A DNA stretch of 64,000 nucleotides from Scolanthus callimorphus (lineage: Eukaryota; Cnidaria; Anthozoa; Actiniaria; Edwardsiidae): NCBI GenBank assembly GCA_033964015.1, contig CM066923.1, positions 2,108,001 through 2,172,000 of the forward strand, written 5' to 3'. Positions 49,501-61,800 of this stretch are shown here, one piece after another; positions within the stretch are counted from its first letter, which is position 1; each line of letters opens with the position of its first letter. Both the position numbers and the translations under genes were made by a program. The notes beneath the pieces are model-generated. The model was not told where the DNA came from. It saw nothing but the letters and a program-made list of their open reading frames with translations, and did not search any database.

Positions 49501-52500
49501 CATTTGTCATTTGAGTGTACACGTGCTCATTTTAGAACAGCAATGTATGAAAGAACAACTGCCCATGCATACATTTTTAGCTTTGTTTGTTTATTGCTTA
49601 TATTGAGGCCGTTGTAATAGACATTAACTTGTTTGGTTACGTGACGGAGTAAGTTCGTGTCACGGGCAAGAAATGTACGTTTCAACTGTCTGCAGCCTTC
49701 GTATTTAAGCATGTATTATTAGCACGCATATGTGGTATTCATGTTTATGATGATTATTAAAGTCAATGAACTTTATAAACGTGCATCCCTGAGTTTTGTT
49801 TGTTATAACAATCCCCCGTATTTATTCTAGTACCAGCTGAGCGTAGGCGGATGGCCCAAGCAGCCCCCTAGAATAATGAACAGTGCCGACCGAGATTGAC
49901 TTGGGCTCCTCTTCCTCATCCGGGTCCACGCCCACTCTGAAACAAACACAATTAGAACAGTAGTATGAGATGTCGAATAGACAAGAACGCGCTCCCAAAT
50001 GCATCATGGGTAATCCGGGCAACATGGCGGAATAATTCAGAATCGTAGGAGAATGGAGGCTGAAAATCATCACTCAAAAGTAGAAATATTTTTTCTCCAG
50101 TCCGCAAATCTCTTGCAAGTGTTAATATGGGGGTGGGGAATGGTGGATGTTTTGGTCCACGTGATATTGCGCAGTATTCCATGAATTTAACCCAAGGGGC
50201 GTGGCAAAATGTGCCCAAGATTGTAAAGGCCATGTCACACACTAGGCATTTTTTCTTGCGACTCGCAACGCAACGATGACGAATTAAAAAAAAACATTGC
50301 AAGTTGCCGCGGGATGTCACACACTCGCAACATTTTTGGAAACATGCAATACGCCATTTTGAAACAACCTGCGAGAAATGAATGATGTGCGCTGATTAGC
50401 TAATAAGAAGAAAACCCTCGTGGGTTGCAGAGACATATCAGACGCAGCAATTTTGCTCGCAACGTTGCGAAAAATAGAAATCAAATCTCCTTTTTTGCAA
50501 CTGCCACGGTATGTCAGACGCGCAATATTCACTGCAATTCACAACGCAACAAAAATGCGTTGCTAGTTGCAAGAAAATTTGCCTCGTGTGACATGACCTT
50601 AAGCCAGACATGCACGATTTCGCTAGTTCGTGTGTTTACCTGATCTTGAGTAGTGATAGTACGGAAAGTGTAGATCCGCCATTAATAACCACTGTTACGA
50701 GTACGATCATGAGGACGGTCGTCAACATCATCTGACGAGGGATGGACTCGGTGTTCCTCATGGCTAGGGCGAACGCTACTGCCCCTCGTAAACCTGAACA
50801 ATTAACAACATATGGTCACTACAATCAGCAATTGAGGGGAAAAGTTTCAAGGGCCTTTTTTGGACTTTTTCCAGGACAATTTCAAATCTTCTCAGCCTAT
50901 TTTGGATAACGTTTCAACCTTGAAATTGAATTTTTCGAATGATGAATTCTTGGGTTTGTGTATGATGTTTTTTTTTTCTTAAGGAAACTTTACCTACCTC
51001 TTCACTAATAAAAACGCACAAAAACACTATCAGTGAAAGGCTACTTCATCAAAATTAACTTAAATATTTATGAGGTTGGTAAATTTACCTGAGAAGAACA
51101 TCATGTGCTGAATGTTAAAGGGGATCTTTCTGTGTCTCCCAAGATTGAGTAAGAATGAAAGAGGGTAGATATTTAGTAGTCTGCCCAGGGCAATACCAAG
51201 CTATGGCATAGTTAAGGAAAAATAAACTAACTGGTGTGTACATAGAGCAAATTTCAGATGACCATCATGAAACCGATCTCAAAGTGATTACCTCGATTCT
51301 GAATAAAACTGGAGTGATTACAAAGTAATTGCAAATTACTCATGGCAGTCATCTGGAATCCACTCAACAAAACTAGTAATTGACACCTAATATTTTTATT
51401 GGTAACATTTTTTCCCAAAAATATTGTTTCATCATTCATTTGATATTAGAAACGATTTCTGTAAAGAAATCTTGAAATAATCACCTACACTTGCTTTACC
51501 GAATTCAATCGAAAATATTGCACTAAGTTCCCTAAATCAACAGATGGAAGTGGATGCTTTCTCTCACTAGTTTACTAGGCTGAAAAAATGGCAGTTGATT
51601 GAGAGATGGGCTCCGGCTGAATCATGTTACTGCAAATGGAGTACAGGGCAACCGTGTTAGTTAGTATAGAGGATACAAAAGACCAAGCAATAAACCCTGG
51701 ATTCCATTGATGGTTCTCAAATGTGAAGACAGCAAGTCCCATGTATGAAAAGATGAAGTTTTCAGCCAAGAAGTTCAGCAATGCAAAGATCTGAAAGCAA
51801 AACGTCAAACCAACAGCTTGAAAAAGAAAGCCAGAAAAGAAAAATATGACAGAAGCATCATAATATCATCATATTCTTTAATACCTGCTTTGTATTATGT
51901 TTAGATTCGTCTGATAAATTGTTAAAGTGTAATGAGCTTGAGATATACCACAGAACAGCACAGCCACAATCCCTGGAAAAAAATACAATGCACATTAGAA
52001 TCAATATGTGGACAAAATAAATTGATATTGTCTCCAAAAATTGATATGATTTTGTCACTTTGATACTACTAAGGCATCGAGGAGAATATTGTGCAAGAGA
52101 CCCATGCAGCCTATGTAGTGGTGGGAGTACCTCTGAGCCTATGTAGTGGCGGGAGTACCTATGCAGCCTATTTAGTGGTGGGGGTACCTATGCAGCCTAT
52201 GTTGGATGTATAAAGTGGCTGCAAAACTAATCAAAAATTAATTACTACTGGGAAATACATGGTCTTGTATCTTTTTAACAAAGGTGATGTATGTTGCTAG
52301 GCTGTCAAAATGGAGGCTGACAGAGGCTCTTTCAAAAGATGTAGAGAAGTAATTTTAAAAGATGTACAGAAAATAATAATATTTATTACGTTTAGTTGAG
52401 TTTGAAGGGTACAAACCTGTAAGTCCTGCAGCTTCGGCCATCAGGAAGGTTGACCAGGAGAGTAAAAAGAACAAAGCAGTCTCCAAGAGGGGGAAGTCAG

Positions 52501-55500
52501 ATATTTTAGTTAGTTTGGTAGTCTGGTCATGTGTCAAGGAAAGCAGGTCACACTGTGAAACCTCTCTCGTTGTTTTCAGTTGGATAAGGAAAGGATGCAA
52601 GCAAGCAGGACTGGAATTTAACATGGCTACAATGCAATAATAACTCCCTGCCTTTTGAGAGCTACAATGTAAAATTCCAGATGATGATCCCCAAACCTGG
52701 GGTGGAACTACATAAGTTCTGATAAGGATACAAGAGCTGTAACAAGTCCCATTACAAAACCAAGGAAGAAGGAGCCAGAGAACACACCAAGGAACACGCC
52801 CACTGATTGGAAGAACCGATCCACCTGGAAAGTACCCCCAACATTATCTAGCAGGTAGGACTCTATGGATCTGTAAATAGGAAAGGCTTGTCAAGGGAAA
52901 AGTACAAGTAAAGCAACTATATGTTGAATGATTTTGGTTAGGCAAGGAATAATTAAGCAACAAGGAAGGAACAAAGAACAGCAATTTATCCTAAAAAGAC
53001 AGTAAGTAGCTAGTCAAGACAGGAAAAAACATAGACAAGCAAAATGTCATACCCTAAACAGCTACTGGGAGAGTTTTTTGTTTATGCAAGACATTCTACA
53101 CAGGCTTGCTAAGCCATGGTTCTTATTTGGCAAGATTTTCTAAACAAACTTTAGTGTGATGAATATGCATGGTAGAGTTCATTTTATAATCTACTAACCT
53201 GAACAATACAATAGCAACAGCATCATTCATAACACTCTCCCCAAACACTAAGGCGTACAGATCAACATCGACATGAAGATCATGGAAAATTGCTAAAATA
53301 GTAACTGAAATAGCAAACAAAGACAAAAATATATGAAACAAAAGAAAATCAAAATCATACCAGTAATAAAGGGAAGGGGATGGGAGTTGGGGACAGGAGA
53401 AAATCAATCAAGTGGACCCCCAGTCCCTCTTGTCCACTGGCTTGACTTTCTCTCATTCCCCCCCCCCCCCCCCCCTTCTCTACAGAGCAGCTATACTCAG
53501 AGGCTAAAAAGAGCAAACCTAGGGTAATGGGTTGAATGCTAGAGCTCTGGATTTCTAGGGTGGGTAGAACTGGAGCAGCTGGTAAAATTTCAGCTTGGGG
53601 ATTGCCAAGGTATGGAATTCAAATTCAAACAGATTCTGGGGTGGTCATGAACAGACTCACTGGAATTTCAGGGTTGGTAGTGACCACTAAACATTCCACG
53701 GTCGGTAGCTGAAACTAGGGTGATTGACAGGGCTGTGTGGATTTTTTTTGCGACTTGTCAATATATTGTGCAATAATGAGAGTGACAGCTGCAATTTATT
53801 TCAAGATTCCTGGAGCCCACTTTATACTATTTTCTGTGCTTTATCACTTGCATTCACCTAATGTATTAGACATAAATGTGCCAAGGTGAAATTTCCTTTT
53901 CTTTACCTGGATCTGTAGCTGATATTAATGCACCAAACAACAAGCTTTCTAAGAAATCAAAGTCTTTGTCAACTGTAGCAAACTTGGTGTACAAATAAAC
54001 AGTGGACCTACATGTGAAACAAATAAAAATGCAAATGAATGTACTTTTGTAGAAAAATTGTAGAAAATAGTCCATCAATAACCCCAAAAGAAGTAAAGTA
54101 AGCAAATTGCTTTCAATTTTCATTTCCCTTCAATGTGGCTGCTCATTAATTTTATTATCACTGACTCTGTTGCAGTACTTACCCAAATACAAGACAAGAT
54201 ATAGTTGTACCAGCAAATGCATAAGCTATAATGGCTCCTATATTTCTAAAAAAGAATCTCTGAAAACAAAAAGAAGGTAGGTAAGTTATTGAATTTGCAG
54301 CAGTTGAGGAAAGTGATGTATAGAAAAATGCTAATACAAGGAAATAGGGAACAATGAAGTAAATCTAACACTGACAAAAATCCACTTCTTCAATACTCCC
54401 TAATACTCTGTGAATGGTGGAAACACTTCCATGTGTATTGTAAACAGTTGTGAAAGCAAGTACAAGTACCTTTTTCATATCATAGCCAGCATAGAAGATG
54501 ATAGGTGGCAGAAGCACATAAAAGAAAATTTCAGGATTAAAAACAGCCTATAGAGAAAAAAGAAGGTTAAATGATTAATTGGAGACTTGCACTAAGCATG
54601 TGCATTAATGCATTGATGTACAGTCTGGGTGCATTAAGGGAAGGGGGCTGCCTCCTCTTTCTGGAAGGATCATTGTTTTTAAGTCTCTGTTTTTACACAA
54701 CACTATCATTATTCATGACTTTCTGACCCATTTTTTATTGACAGGTCACAAGTTGAAGTGAGAGCATACATTTTCTCATGTAATTGCTATTATTATTATT
54801 ACAGTCCTTTCTTGAGGAGCCAATGTGATGAAGTTAAAGGATACCTTTTGGGGGGATGGGTAAGGTAGGGAAAGGGAGGAGTTCCACAGTTTTCTTTGTA
54901 CCTTTTGCTCTAACTCCCCACCAGCCTGGGCATTAATAATAGGCCCATTCAGTGAATAGGAATAATTGGTTCCATTTTCGACTTGTAACCAGATGTGTTC
55001 CTTGGCAGCAGGTATGGTGCAATTAATGGCATGGCTGACCTTGCGTATACCCCCTGCATACTTGATTAAACATCCTGTTATCATACCTATACGTGCAAAA
55101 GATAAACATAACATCTTAAACTAATTTTATTTTTTCTTGGCAGATTTATTTTGTAGATTTATCTAGGGAACAAGTTGTCAGTAGGTTTACATGTAATGTA
55201 ATTGTTAGAAATTGTAATTGTTACAAACCAATCCATCTGGTGAGCCTGAGACCTGAAATTTCTTTGTAATGCTAATAGAAATGAAAATATCCCCCCCCCC
55301 CCCCACCCACAGAAGGGTGTTGAAAGGTGACCCCCACCCTTTGGATTTTCCAAAGGAAAATACAGTATTTGTATGGAAAAAATCAGGTAAATTGACCCTC
55401 CCACATTTCCAATCCCTTCTGTGTATTTATTTATTTGAATGGGGTGGTCGATGAACTAGGATAAACCACAGAGGGATATATGACCTGCCTGGGGTAGGGG

Positions 55501-56466
55501 AGTGTCAGGGAGGGAGGTGACTTTACCATAACCCTTGGGTTAGAAATGGCAAAATGCTTTTTTTTTTTCAAAAAAGACAATCCTGGTGAGCCTGAGATCT
55601 GAACAACTGGACAACCCAAAATACAACATTTTGTCTCAAGTTTGCATACCTGGAATATTTCCGAACAAAAACAACAATAAACACTGTTCGTAAACAAAGA
55701 GGAAAAAATTACTCAAACTTTTAACAAATGTTACTGTGGCTTTATTTTATCACTACTGGGCATGATCAGTCACCTATAAACGACAAAGTAAAATAGCAAT
55801 CAGACTAGTTTATCCATCACATGCGCTGCAGCCCTCTGGTCCAAGCTGAATGAATGGCGGCCTTTTGGATGCATTTCCGGGAGACATCGCAGCCCGGTAC
55901 AGCCCGGTCAAAATTAAATTGGATCACCACTAAAATACATCATACGTAAATATGTAACCTTAGACAACTAGAAGTGACACAAGTATAAGCGGGAAACACA
56001 ACGTGTTAGTGCATTAGCAAGTGGTTTGTCAGGATGCCGCGAGATCTGTGCAGGAAGCCGTGTGTTGACAGACATGCAAATCTTGAACTCCTCTATCGCG
56101 GGGAGAAGGCGGACTAGCGTACTAGCTTCGATTATAAGTCCTTAACCTCAACTAACACTCCTGGAACACGGAGGACACAAGATGGCTTCGCTTACCATAT
56201 ATCATGCAAACTCCAGTTTCGTGAAGAAACCGGAATCGTTTCACCTTGAAGAGCCAAATGGTGAGAACTGTGATCACCAGTAACGCCATCATTAGCAGCA
56301 AGAAACCCGTGTCCAGTTTGCTGTAGGTGCTTTCTCTCTTTGCTGCCTCTTCCTCTAGCTCTCTTTGCAGGTCTTTTTCTGCTTTCAGGGTTGGTAGCCA
56401 TTGCAGTAGAACTGCTAAACTCGTGAGTTTGTACAACAAGTCAAGTCTTCTCGAACAAGCCGCCAT
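46591..56466 (-). CDS. SLC9A6: Endosomal Na+/H+ exchanger of the NHE6/7/9 group
   Basis: Sixteen exons in reading order: 56196-56466, 54902-55086, 54470-54547, 54183-54259, 53907-54007, 53199-53304, 52732-52870, 52417-52522, 51885-51972, 51677-51790, 51089-51200, 50640-50793, 49834-49936, 48151-48342, 47547-47632, 46591-46770. Start [13 protein letters not shown] with a signal peptide. Membrane-core motifs: [60 protein letters not shown] (ion-binding Asn-Asp), [33 protein letters not shown], and [13 protein letters not shown]. The cytosolic tail has [12 protein letters not shown] and [12 protein letters not shown], diagnostic of NHE6/7/9 rather than plasma-membrane NHEs; I cannot choose between 6, 7 and 9. 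Expected role: luminal pH control in endosomes. Exon 51885-51972 lacks one T in a run; exon 48151-48342 does not stay open to its donor. Donors GTATCC are used twice (52731, 51676). Confidence 0.9.
46797..47460. repeat. Diverged direct repeats in the last intron of the exchanger
   Basis: GAGAACACATTCCGTCATTA (46819) recurs as GAGAACACATTCCGTTATTA (47057), and ATCATGACCGTAATTATTTC (46981) has a diverged match near 47361. Period about 240. Open frames here are likely repeat-derived. Confidence 0.55.
47694..47845. repeat. 12-bp minisatellite AACTACACGCGC
   Basis: About 13 tandem units, several shortened to AACACACGCGC, in the intron between exons 47547-47632 and 48151-48342 of the exchanger. 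Confidence 0.85.
48414..48642. mobile_element. TTAA-flanked AGAGCC MITE, second full copy
   Basis: TTAA flanks both ends; ends AGAGCCCTTGTCAG and, inverted, AGAGCCTCTGTCAG. Internal GTATGTTGCTAGGC and GACAAAATGG match 16410-16643. It lies in the exchanger intron upstream (in reading order) of exon 48151-48342. Confidence 0.8.
48643..49820. other. Exchanger intron, nothing assigned
   Basis: AT-rich; small open frames on both strands carry no recognisable domain or splice context. Confidence 0.4.
49821..49936 (-). CDS. SLC9A6: Alternative terminal exon of the exchanger, with overlapping poly(A) signal
   Basis: The exon beginning at 49936 ([17 protein letters not shown]) can either splice at the donor GTACTA (complement of 49828-49833) to exon 48342 in the correct phase, or read three more codons to TAA at 49822-49824. 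That TAA sits inside AATAAA (complement of 49821-49826). A short isoform lacking the [12 protein letters not shown] tail is therefore possible. The overlap may also be chance. Confidence 0.45.
50226..50600. mobile_element. CTTGCAACTCGCAACGCAAC-family MITE, uninterrupted copy
   Basis: Ends AAGGCCATGTCACACAC and, inverted, AAGGTCATGTCACACGAGG. If the end is AGG, TAA flanks both sides. Its inside shows the undisturbed site (GATGACGAATTAAAAAAAAA) of the TTAA insertion found in the copy at 39156-40138. It lies 39 bases from exchanger exon 50640-50793. Confidence 0.75.
51405..51612. mobile_element. Decayed copy of the AGAGCC MITE family
   Basis: GAAATCTTGAAATAATC, ACCGAATTCAATCG, AATATTGCACTA and GATGGAAGTGGATGC follow the order in 16410-16643. 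The terminal repeats are lost. It lies next to exchanger exon 51677-51790. Confidence 0.6.
52104..52203. repeat. 29-30-bp tandem repeat GCAGCCTATGTAGTGG
   Basis: About 3.3 units of GCAGCCTATGTAGTGGTGGG plus AGTACCTAT, in the exchanger intron between exons 51885-51972 and 52417-52522. Confidence 0.75.
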
Positions 56467-56599
56467 GTTGAACCAGGCTGATCTAGTGCCAGTCCTTCCG
56501 CGCCATTTCACAGCGCCGCAAGATGGTTCAGGTGTTCAGAGGCGTCTTCCGCTACGCGTCTGAAAATTTTCACACAAAGAGCTCTACAAAAGACCAGTT

Positions 56600-56900
56600 G
56601 GTCAGCGTACTAGAACAGATCTGCTACCGGGTCCGCATATGGACCAGCAGCGGGTACCAAAGGTTGACCACGAGGGACATCACCTGGAAGGCAGGTAAGA
56701 CCGAAGACCACTTGGCGGAGAACCATCCTCTCCGAACTGAAGGAACTAGATCTAACCTGGGTCGAGGCGCAACATCTTGCGCGCAACCGCCCCAAAGTGG
56801 ATGTGTCTGATACTGGCCTTATCATGCTTATGTCCCACCGGGGACGAAGGCCTAAGTAAGTCAGAGCTCTGGTAAGTACAAGTGTATAGTACAAGTGAGC
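56600..56900 (+). pseudogene. LINE 3' fragment next to the exchanger first exon
   Basis: In one frame 56711-56790 reads TTWRRTILSELKELDLTW and VEAQHLARNRPK, and after a one-base shift WMCLILAL and LCPTGDEGLSKSE. This is the typical C-terminal end of RTE-like or endonuclease-type LINE proteins. Earlier codons (RMDQQRVPK-like) need more shifts. The fragment starts about 150 bases from the exchanger start codon, in the opposite orientation. The ATG at 56523 that appears to begin a gene reads out of frame into it. Confidence 0.65.
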
Positions 56901-57039
56901 TCTGGCCGAAACTGGATGATGAAGTCCAGTGGGTCAGAGCTTTGGAAGCAACTATATGTTTGGTTGATGAATGCTGCCTGACAACATTCCTATTCTGAAC
57001 TCAACCGAAACGCGTATTGCGCAGGGCGGCAAAAATGTC

Positions 57040-57175
57040 CGCCCCGTCCAGAGTAACGGGCGGATAGTGAAAACATGGGACGAAAATGCGCAAATTTTCT
57101 CCAGCAAATACAGTAAATGTATGGGAAAATTTCCGAGAAAGGGGGGGGGGCCTGGACCCCCTGGCTACGCCCCTG
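57040..57175. mobile_element. GTAGCCAGG-family MITE
   Basis: CGGATAGTGAAAACATGGGA, CAGCAAATACAGTAAATGTA, a G-run and CTGGCTACGCCCCTG match the copies at 18229-18382 and 43451-43630. Confidence 0.7.
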
Positions 57176-57345
57176 CTTTTTCACCCCGTGGCGCGTCTCT
57201 CTCTCTCCCCTGGTAACTCGACACTTGTAAACAAACCGAAGCGCGCCGCCGCGGGATTTCTTCTCTCGATTTACGGACGTTCGCTTCTCTCGATTTACGG
57301 ACGTTCGCCGGAGAAGGGGCTGCAAGCAGTCTAGTTACATAATCA
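57176..57345. repeat. Dispersed repeat ending GGGGCTGCAAGCAGTCT
   Basis: Contains the direct repeat TTCTCTCGATTTACGGACGT twice (from about 57269 and 57291) and ends with the GCTGCAAGCAGTCTA tail seen at 9484-9501. Unit type unknown. Confidence 0.5.
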
Positions 57346-57487
57346 TGTGTTAAACAATCGGGAAGGAAACTGAGAGGATTAATAATACTAGTAACCCCGA
57401 CAACGAATTCGAGTGAAATTAATTTATAACCAACTAGGATAAGAGACATGAACCGCCAAGATCAGTGGGGTTTTCGTTCAATCTTAC

Positions 57488-57722
57488 CGTAAAGCAAGGC
57501 CAACCCTGTGTGATGCAAATACCAGAATCGTTTGCGCATGAAGATCCACTGAGTAATGATGGTCAGAACAAGAAGTCCGATGGAAATTAGAAGGCTGATG
57601 CTATCTATAGTATGTCCCAGTATAACTTTGCGATCCCATCGCTTCTCCAGTTGTTCTTCTGCACTTACAGGGAAACAATTCCTTTCAATGACAAACCAGA
57701 ATATTAAAATTGTAGCCAACAT
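57488..57722 (-). CDS. SLC9A6: Second candidate first exon of the exchanger (exon 1b)
   Basis: Encodes MLATILIFWFVIERNC, a signal peptide, then ISLLISIGLLVLTIITQWIF, KRFWYLHHTG and LALLYG, ending at a GTAAGA donor after the first base of Gly. Exon 1a (56196-56466) ends with the parallel [16 protein letters not shown] in the same phase. The two are therefore diverged copies able to join the same second exon (55086). Exon 1a is nearer the usual NHE6 sequence. Alternatively, 1b is all that is left of a second exchanger gene. Confidence 0.7.
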
Positions 57723-58828
57723 AGCTGCTTTGATAGTCTATTCCTTTGAAGCAGTTATAACAATTGCTGGTGTGCCAAAATTAAATAAAGTTCTAAAATA
57801 ATAAACGTAATCGGCCCATTGCTGAGGCCTCGGAGTCACCGTTTTATGAAAAATACTAATCCCGTTTTGTCCTCGTCGCACATTTTTGAAAGCCAGTGAA
57901 ATCTCTTCATAATTTGAGGTAGTATTCGCAAATTTGCGGACGATAAATTATGGGTCTACGCATGTGTTTGTTGTAGAATTTGAATTGCAGCGCACCTGTT
58001 TTCAGTATCGGCTAATTATGTAGTCTGGCGTAATTTCATCAGCCAACCACCATTAGAACTGACGACGGGAGATTAAATGAGTGAGTAGAGAATTATTAGA
58101 ATCCAGAGTAATGCGCGAACTATCATTCTCTGGTTTCTTTCTGTGAATAAAAAACAAGCTGGATCCAACAAGCGAGACTTGTATAAAACCAGTGGATGTT
58201 GAGTTAATAGCAAAATGTCTGACATTTGAACGTTTAACGATGTATAAAATGTAGATCAAAAGAAAATAATTTTCCCTGGTTTTAATAGATGGGTGTGTAG
58301 ATGTTGTCGATCGTCAGATTCAAATCAATACAAGTTTTCTATTTTTTCTAGGAGCATTCCCTATGGAATGCCCTACCAGCCCACTGCCGTCGCTGCCACT
58401 CTTCCAGAGCAATGCCTTGCTCAGCATTTCAGAAATTAGCTTTTGAGTTATTTATTTATTTCATTATTGTCATCGTTTCTTTCTATTGTACCATTATTTT
58501 TTTCTTTAACATCCTGTTTAGTCCGATGACTCTAGGATTAATAAATATGAATGAAAATCAGAGGCGTACTCCTCGAAGTTTTGGCTTCCTGTGGTAAAGA
58601 GCTGGCGTAAAGACGACAAAAGACTGAAGTCGACTGCACGTTGCCATGACATATCAACATTTGGTTCGAGTCACGTGACAGCCCTGAAAAACGGCGGCCA
58701 TAACAAACTGAGATGCCAGAAAGACGAAAGAGACACCCTTAGCAAAACGGAGAAAAGGGGCTGATATTTGGCTCGAAATTCTATATTCTAAAGCTTGAAA
58801 GCACTGGTTTGGTATGACTGTAGGGTCC
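57723..58828. other. Shared upstream region between exchanger exon 1b and the ZBBX-like gene
   Basis: The two genes face away from each other here. TCACGTGAC (58671-58679) is an E-box-like site about 150 bases before the ZBBX-like start. A perfect inverted GCATTCC/GGAATGC pair lies near 58352. No exon was recognised. Confidence 0.4.
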
Positions 58829-61800
58829 ATGATGTCATTTGATTCAGCTCAGGCGAGACTTCGCAAAAGGTTGGTGAAATTCCGAGCCAAAAACCAAACG
58901 CTCGACTCTCTGGGCCGTGCAATTTTCTGCTTACTCGAGGATTATAAATAGTTCAGTCATAATGCAATAATTTGTATCGTTATTAACTCTCTACCTGTCA
59001 TGAAAGCAGCCCCTGGTGTTTGCTATAATTTTGTGGATGTTGTTTCAAGTTTCTTATCATTATACACGACTCTGCTCGTTAACAGCTTGTTAAGTGAGAA
59101 AACTTCATTCAAAAGCACAGCTGTAGAAATTACAGCAAGCAAGAACAATATCTTCACATCGAAGAGTAAGATGCTTATTTACTTATGTAAAAAGCTTTAG
59201 CTTTTTCACAGAGAGAAGAGTCGTTTATATTGCATGTTCTGAGAACACAAGATCCTGGACATTTCATTTTGCATTTAGTCCAAGCTTATACTCTCTGTCA
59301 ACAGCTGTCAACTCCCAAAGACTAGGTAGAAATCGTAAGATTTTGCAAGAAATGCAACAAATACATAAGAAACATTCAAAGATGTTATGCAGAGGAAATA
59401 CAGTACATGTATGAGAATGAAAGCAATTTTAACCTTGAGACAATGATAGACATTGACACTTGCCTACCCGGTAGTACAGGAGAGTTGACAGCTAGTACTG
59501 TGGTGATCAAAATTATTCTTCAAAATTCTAGCTCATAATCAATAACAGTTTCAGACACTCACATTTGCAATCATCTATTTCCATAACTGGAAACTCTCAC
59601 ATGTGTGATGGAACAGAGTTTGAAGTGAGGGGGCTTGTTAGAAACCATGTACAGCCAATTTACAGAAAACATCTGAAAATCTGCTGAAAAGTGGGGGACT
59701 GAATCCCCTATCCCCCACATCTGCCATCCATGTCTGAGTAAAGTTGCTATGATCCCTCTTTTTAACCTGCATTTTGAAAATTTTGTATATTCATCAAGCA
59801 GAACCCTCACTCCACAACATATTTATTTTGGTGATGTAGGGCTAATAAGCAGTTGAAGCAGAGCAATGCTGAACAACTTGAAAAAGAAACCAAGAGAATG
59901 GAGGATAGGATCCGTGCCCTCAAGGAACAAATGGTCAAGGAGAGGAGGAAAGAGAGTAAGGATAAGAAAACTGAATCTTATTTACTACTGTTCGTGTTCA
60001 ACCCTGAAGCTTGACCATTTTTTTGCATAGGTTTACGCTTGAAATGTGCATGTTTTGTCGAGAAGTAGTCACATTTCTTGCACTCTGATTGGCTGAAAAA
60101 TAACGACCAAAACAGCAGCCAATCAGTGAGCGAGAAACATGACAACTTCTTGACAAAATGTGCACTTTGAAACATAAACATACGCGAAAAAGTCGTCAAG
60201 CTTCAGGGTTGAATTCAAATGGTATATACCCAAATGTTCTCTTGGACATCAGTACCTCCAAAACAGTACACATTGCAATCCCTTTTCAGTAATCATCCTT
60301 GCATAATTTGCACATTTTTACAAGCTACTGACAAGTGTAAATTGTTCCTGTGTTTTGAGTGACACATTTTTTCTAATGGGCTTCATTGTCTGGTCTTCGT
60401 CCTGTATCTTTGTAATCAATTTTGTTCTAAAAACTATTCAAACAAAACCACAAAGGAATCATACCGTTTTACTTTGTCTTTCAGTATAGTTGATGTGTAC
60501 TTGTTTTTTGTTGACTCAAAAAATTTAATCTCTCCTCTTTGCCAAATGTCCCCATTTGTAAGGCAGGGGGGAAATGTTGCATTCGTTATAATTTCTAGAA
60601 TGACCACTCTTTAAGCATGGTATCCTGATTTGAAAGTGCTTGCTTCATAACCAAGCAAGTCTCTCAACCTTTTTGAAAGTTCATATTAGTACTAGTAAGA
60701 TGTAATGTATATAATGAAATTTTCTGCCAGGCTGGGTCTAATCAGGTGTAATCTTCTGCTACGTTATGTGACAACTAATGAATGTTCTTTTATTGTTAGA
60801 AAATTTGGAGGGACAAGGTGGTCATCGGGCAAGTCCATCACTCCAAACGTACAACAGCCTGTCAAGAAGAAAACAAAAGACAAAGAAAGGGTAAAGATCA
60901 CAATACTATGATTAATAGTAGCAACATGGACTAGGTATGGTGTAGTGGACAAATTAACCAGCACTCATGTACCATACCTAAAATATGTACAAAAAGTAGA
61001 TATTGAGAATGCTATACCCTAAATAAAAGAACTAAAAGTGTCTTCTCTTGATTCTATTTTTGATTCCACAAATATGGTAGTTCTTATACAAAGTTTCCCT
61101 ATGCTCAGCATTTGCTAAAACTGTATTTAATAAATTAATATATCCTTGATTTCAGGGACCAAGGAAAATCAAAATCCTGACTGATGAACCACTTTGTAAG
61201 TTTAAAGTTGTGTAAGAATGTAATCCATAGTCACTGATTGTTTTCTTATGCAGGTATGCATAAATTACTTAATAAGCTATAGTATCAATCAGAGTCACCA
61301 TGATGGTGCGAGGCTTTACAAAAAATGTACAGATTTGCACTAGATCAAGCACCAGACATGCAACTTCCTGTGACATCTAACAAAATCCACAAAATAACGG
61401 AATGTGGTATATTTTCAAAAAATTTTGCTTGAAATAATATTTTGTCACCGGCCTTTTTAGGGTGTTGTAGAAATATAAAAATGAGAAACAATTCTCTGAT
61501 AAAACTACTTATCACACTTTTCAGTGATTGTTATTTAATTTGTTTATTGCTAATTTGCAGCTTCCTATATTCCTAAGAAAAGCATTCTCCGGGAGAGCAT
61601 CAATGAGGCATTCACTGGCCCTAGCTGTGGCCAGTGTGAAAGAGCCAAGGCTACACTGGTAAATCAGAACTGACATACATGACATGTACAGTTTGTCACA
61701 GTTCTAGCTGTTAACACATCTGAAATCCATCAAATCATGCACTCTGATTGGCAGTCTGGAATCCTACAATCTAGACTGTGGCTCAAATGAGTAATGTGCA

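Noticed and set aside
56523..56810. Divergent plus-strand gene starting 57 bases from the exchanger ATG
   Set aside because: Its 3' half lies over a LINE C-terminus in the wrong frame, and its 5' half matches nothing known. It is most likely chance.
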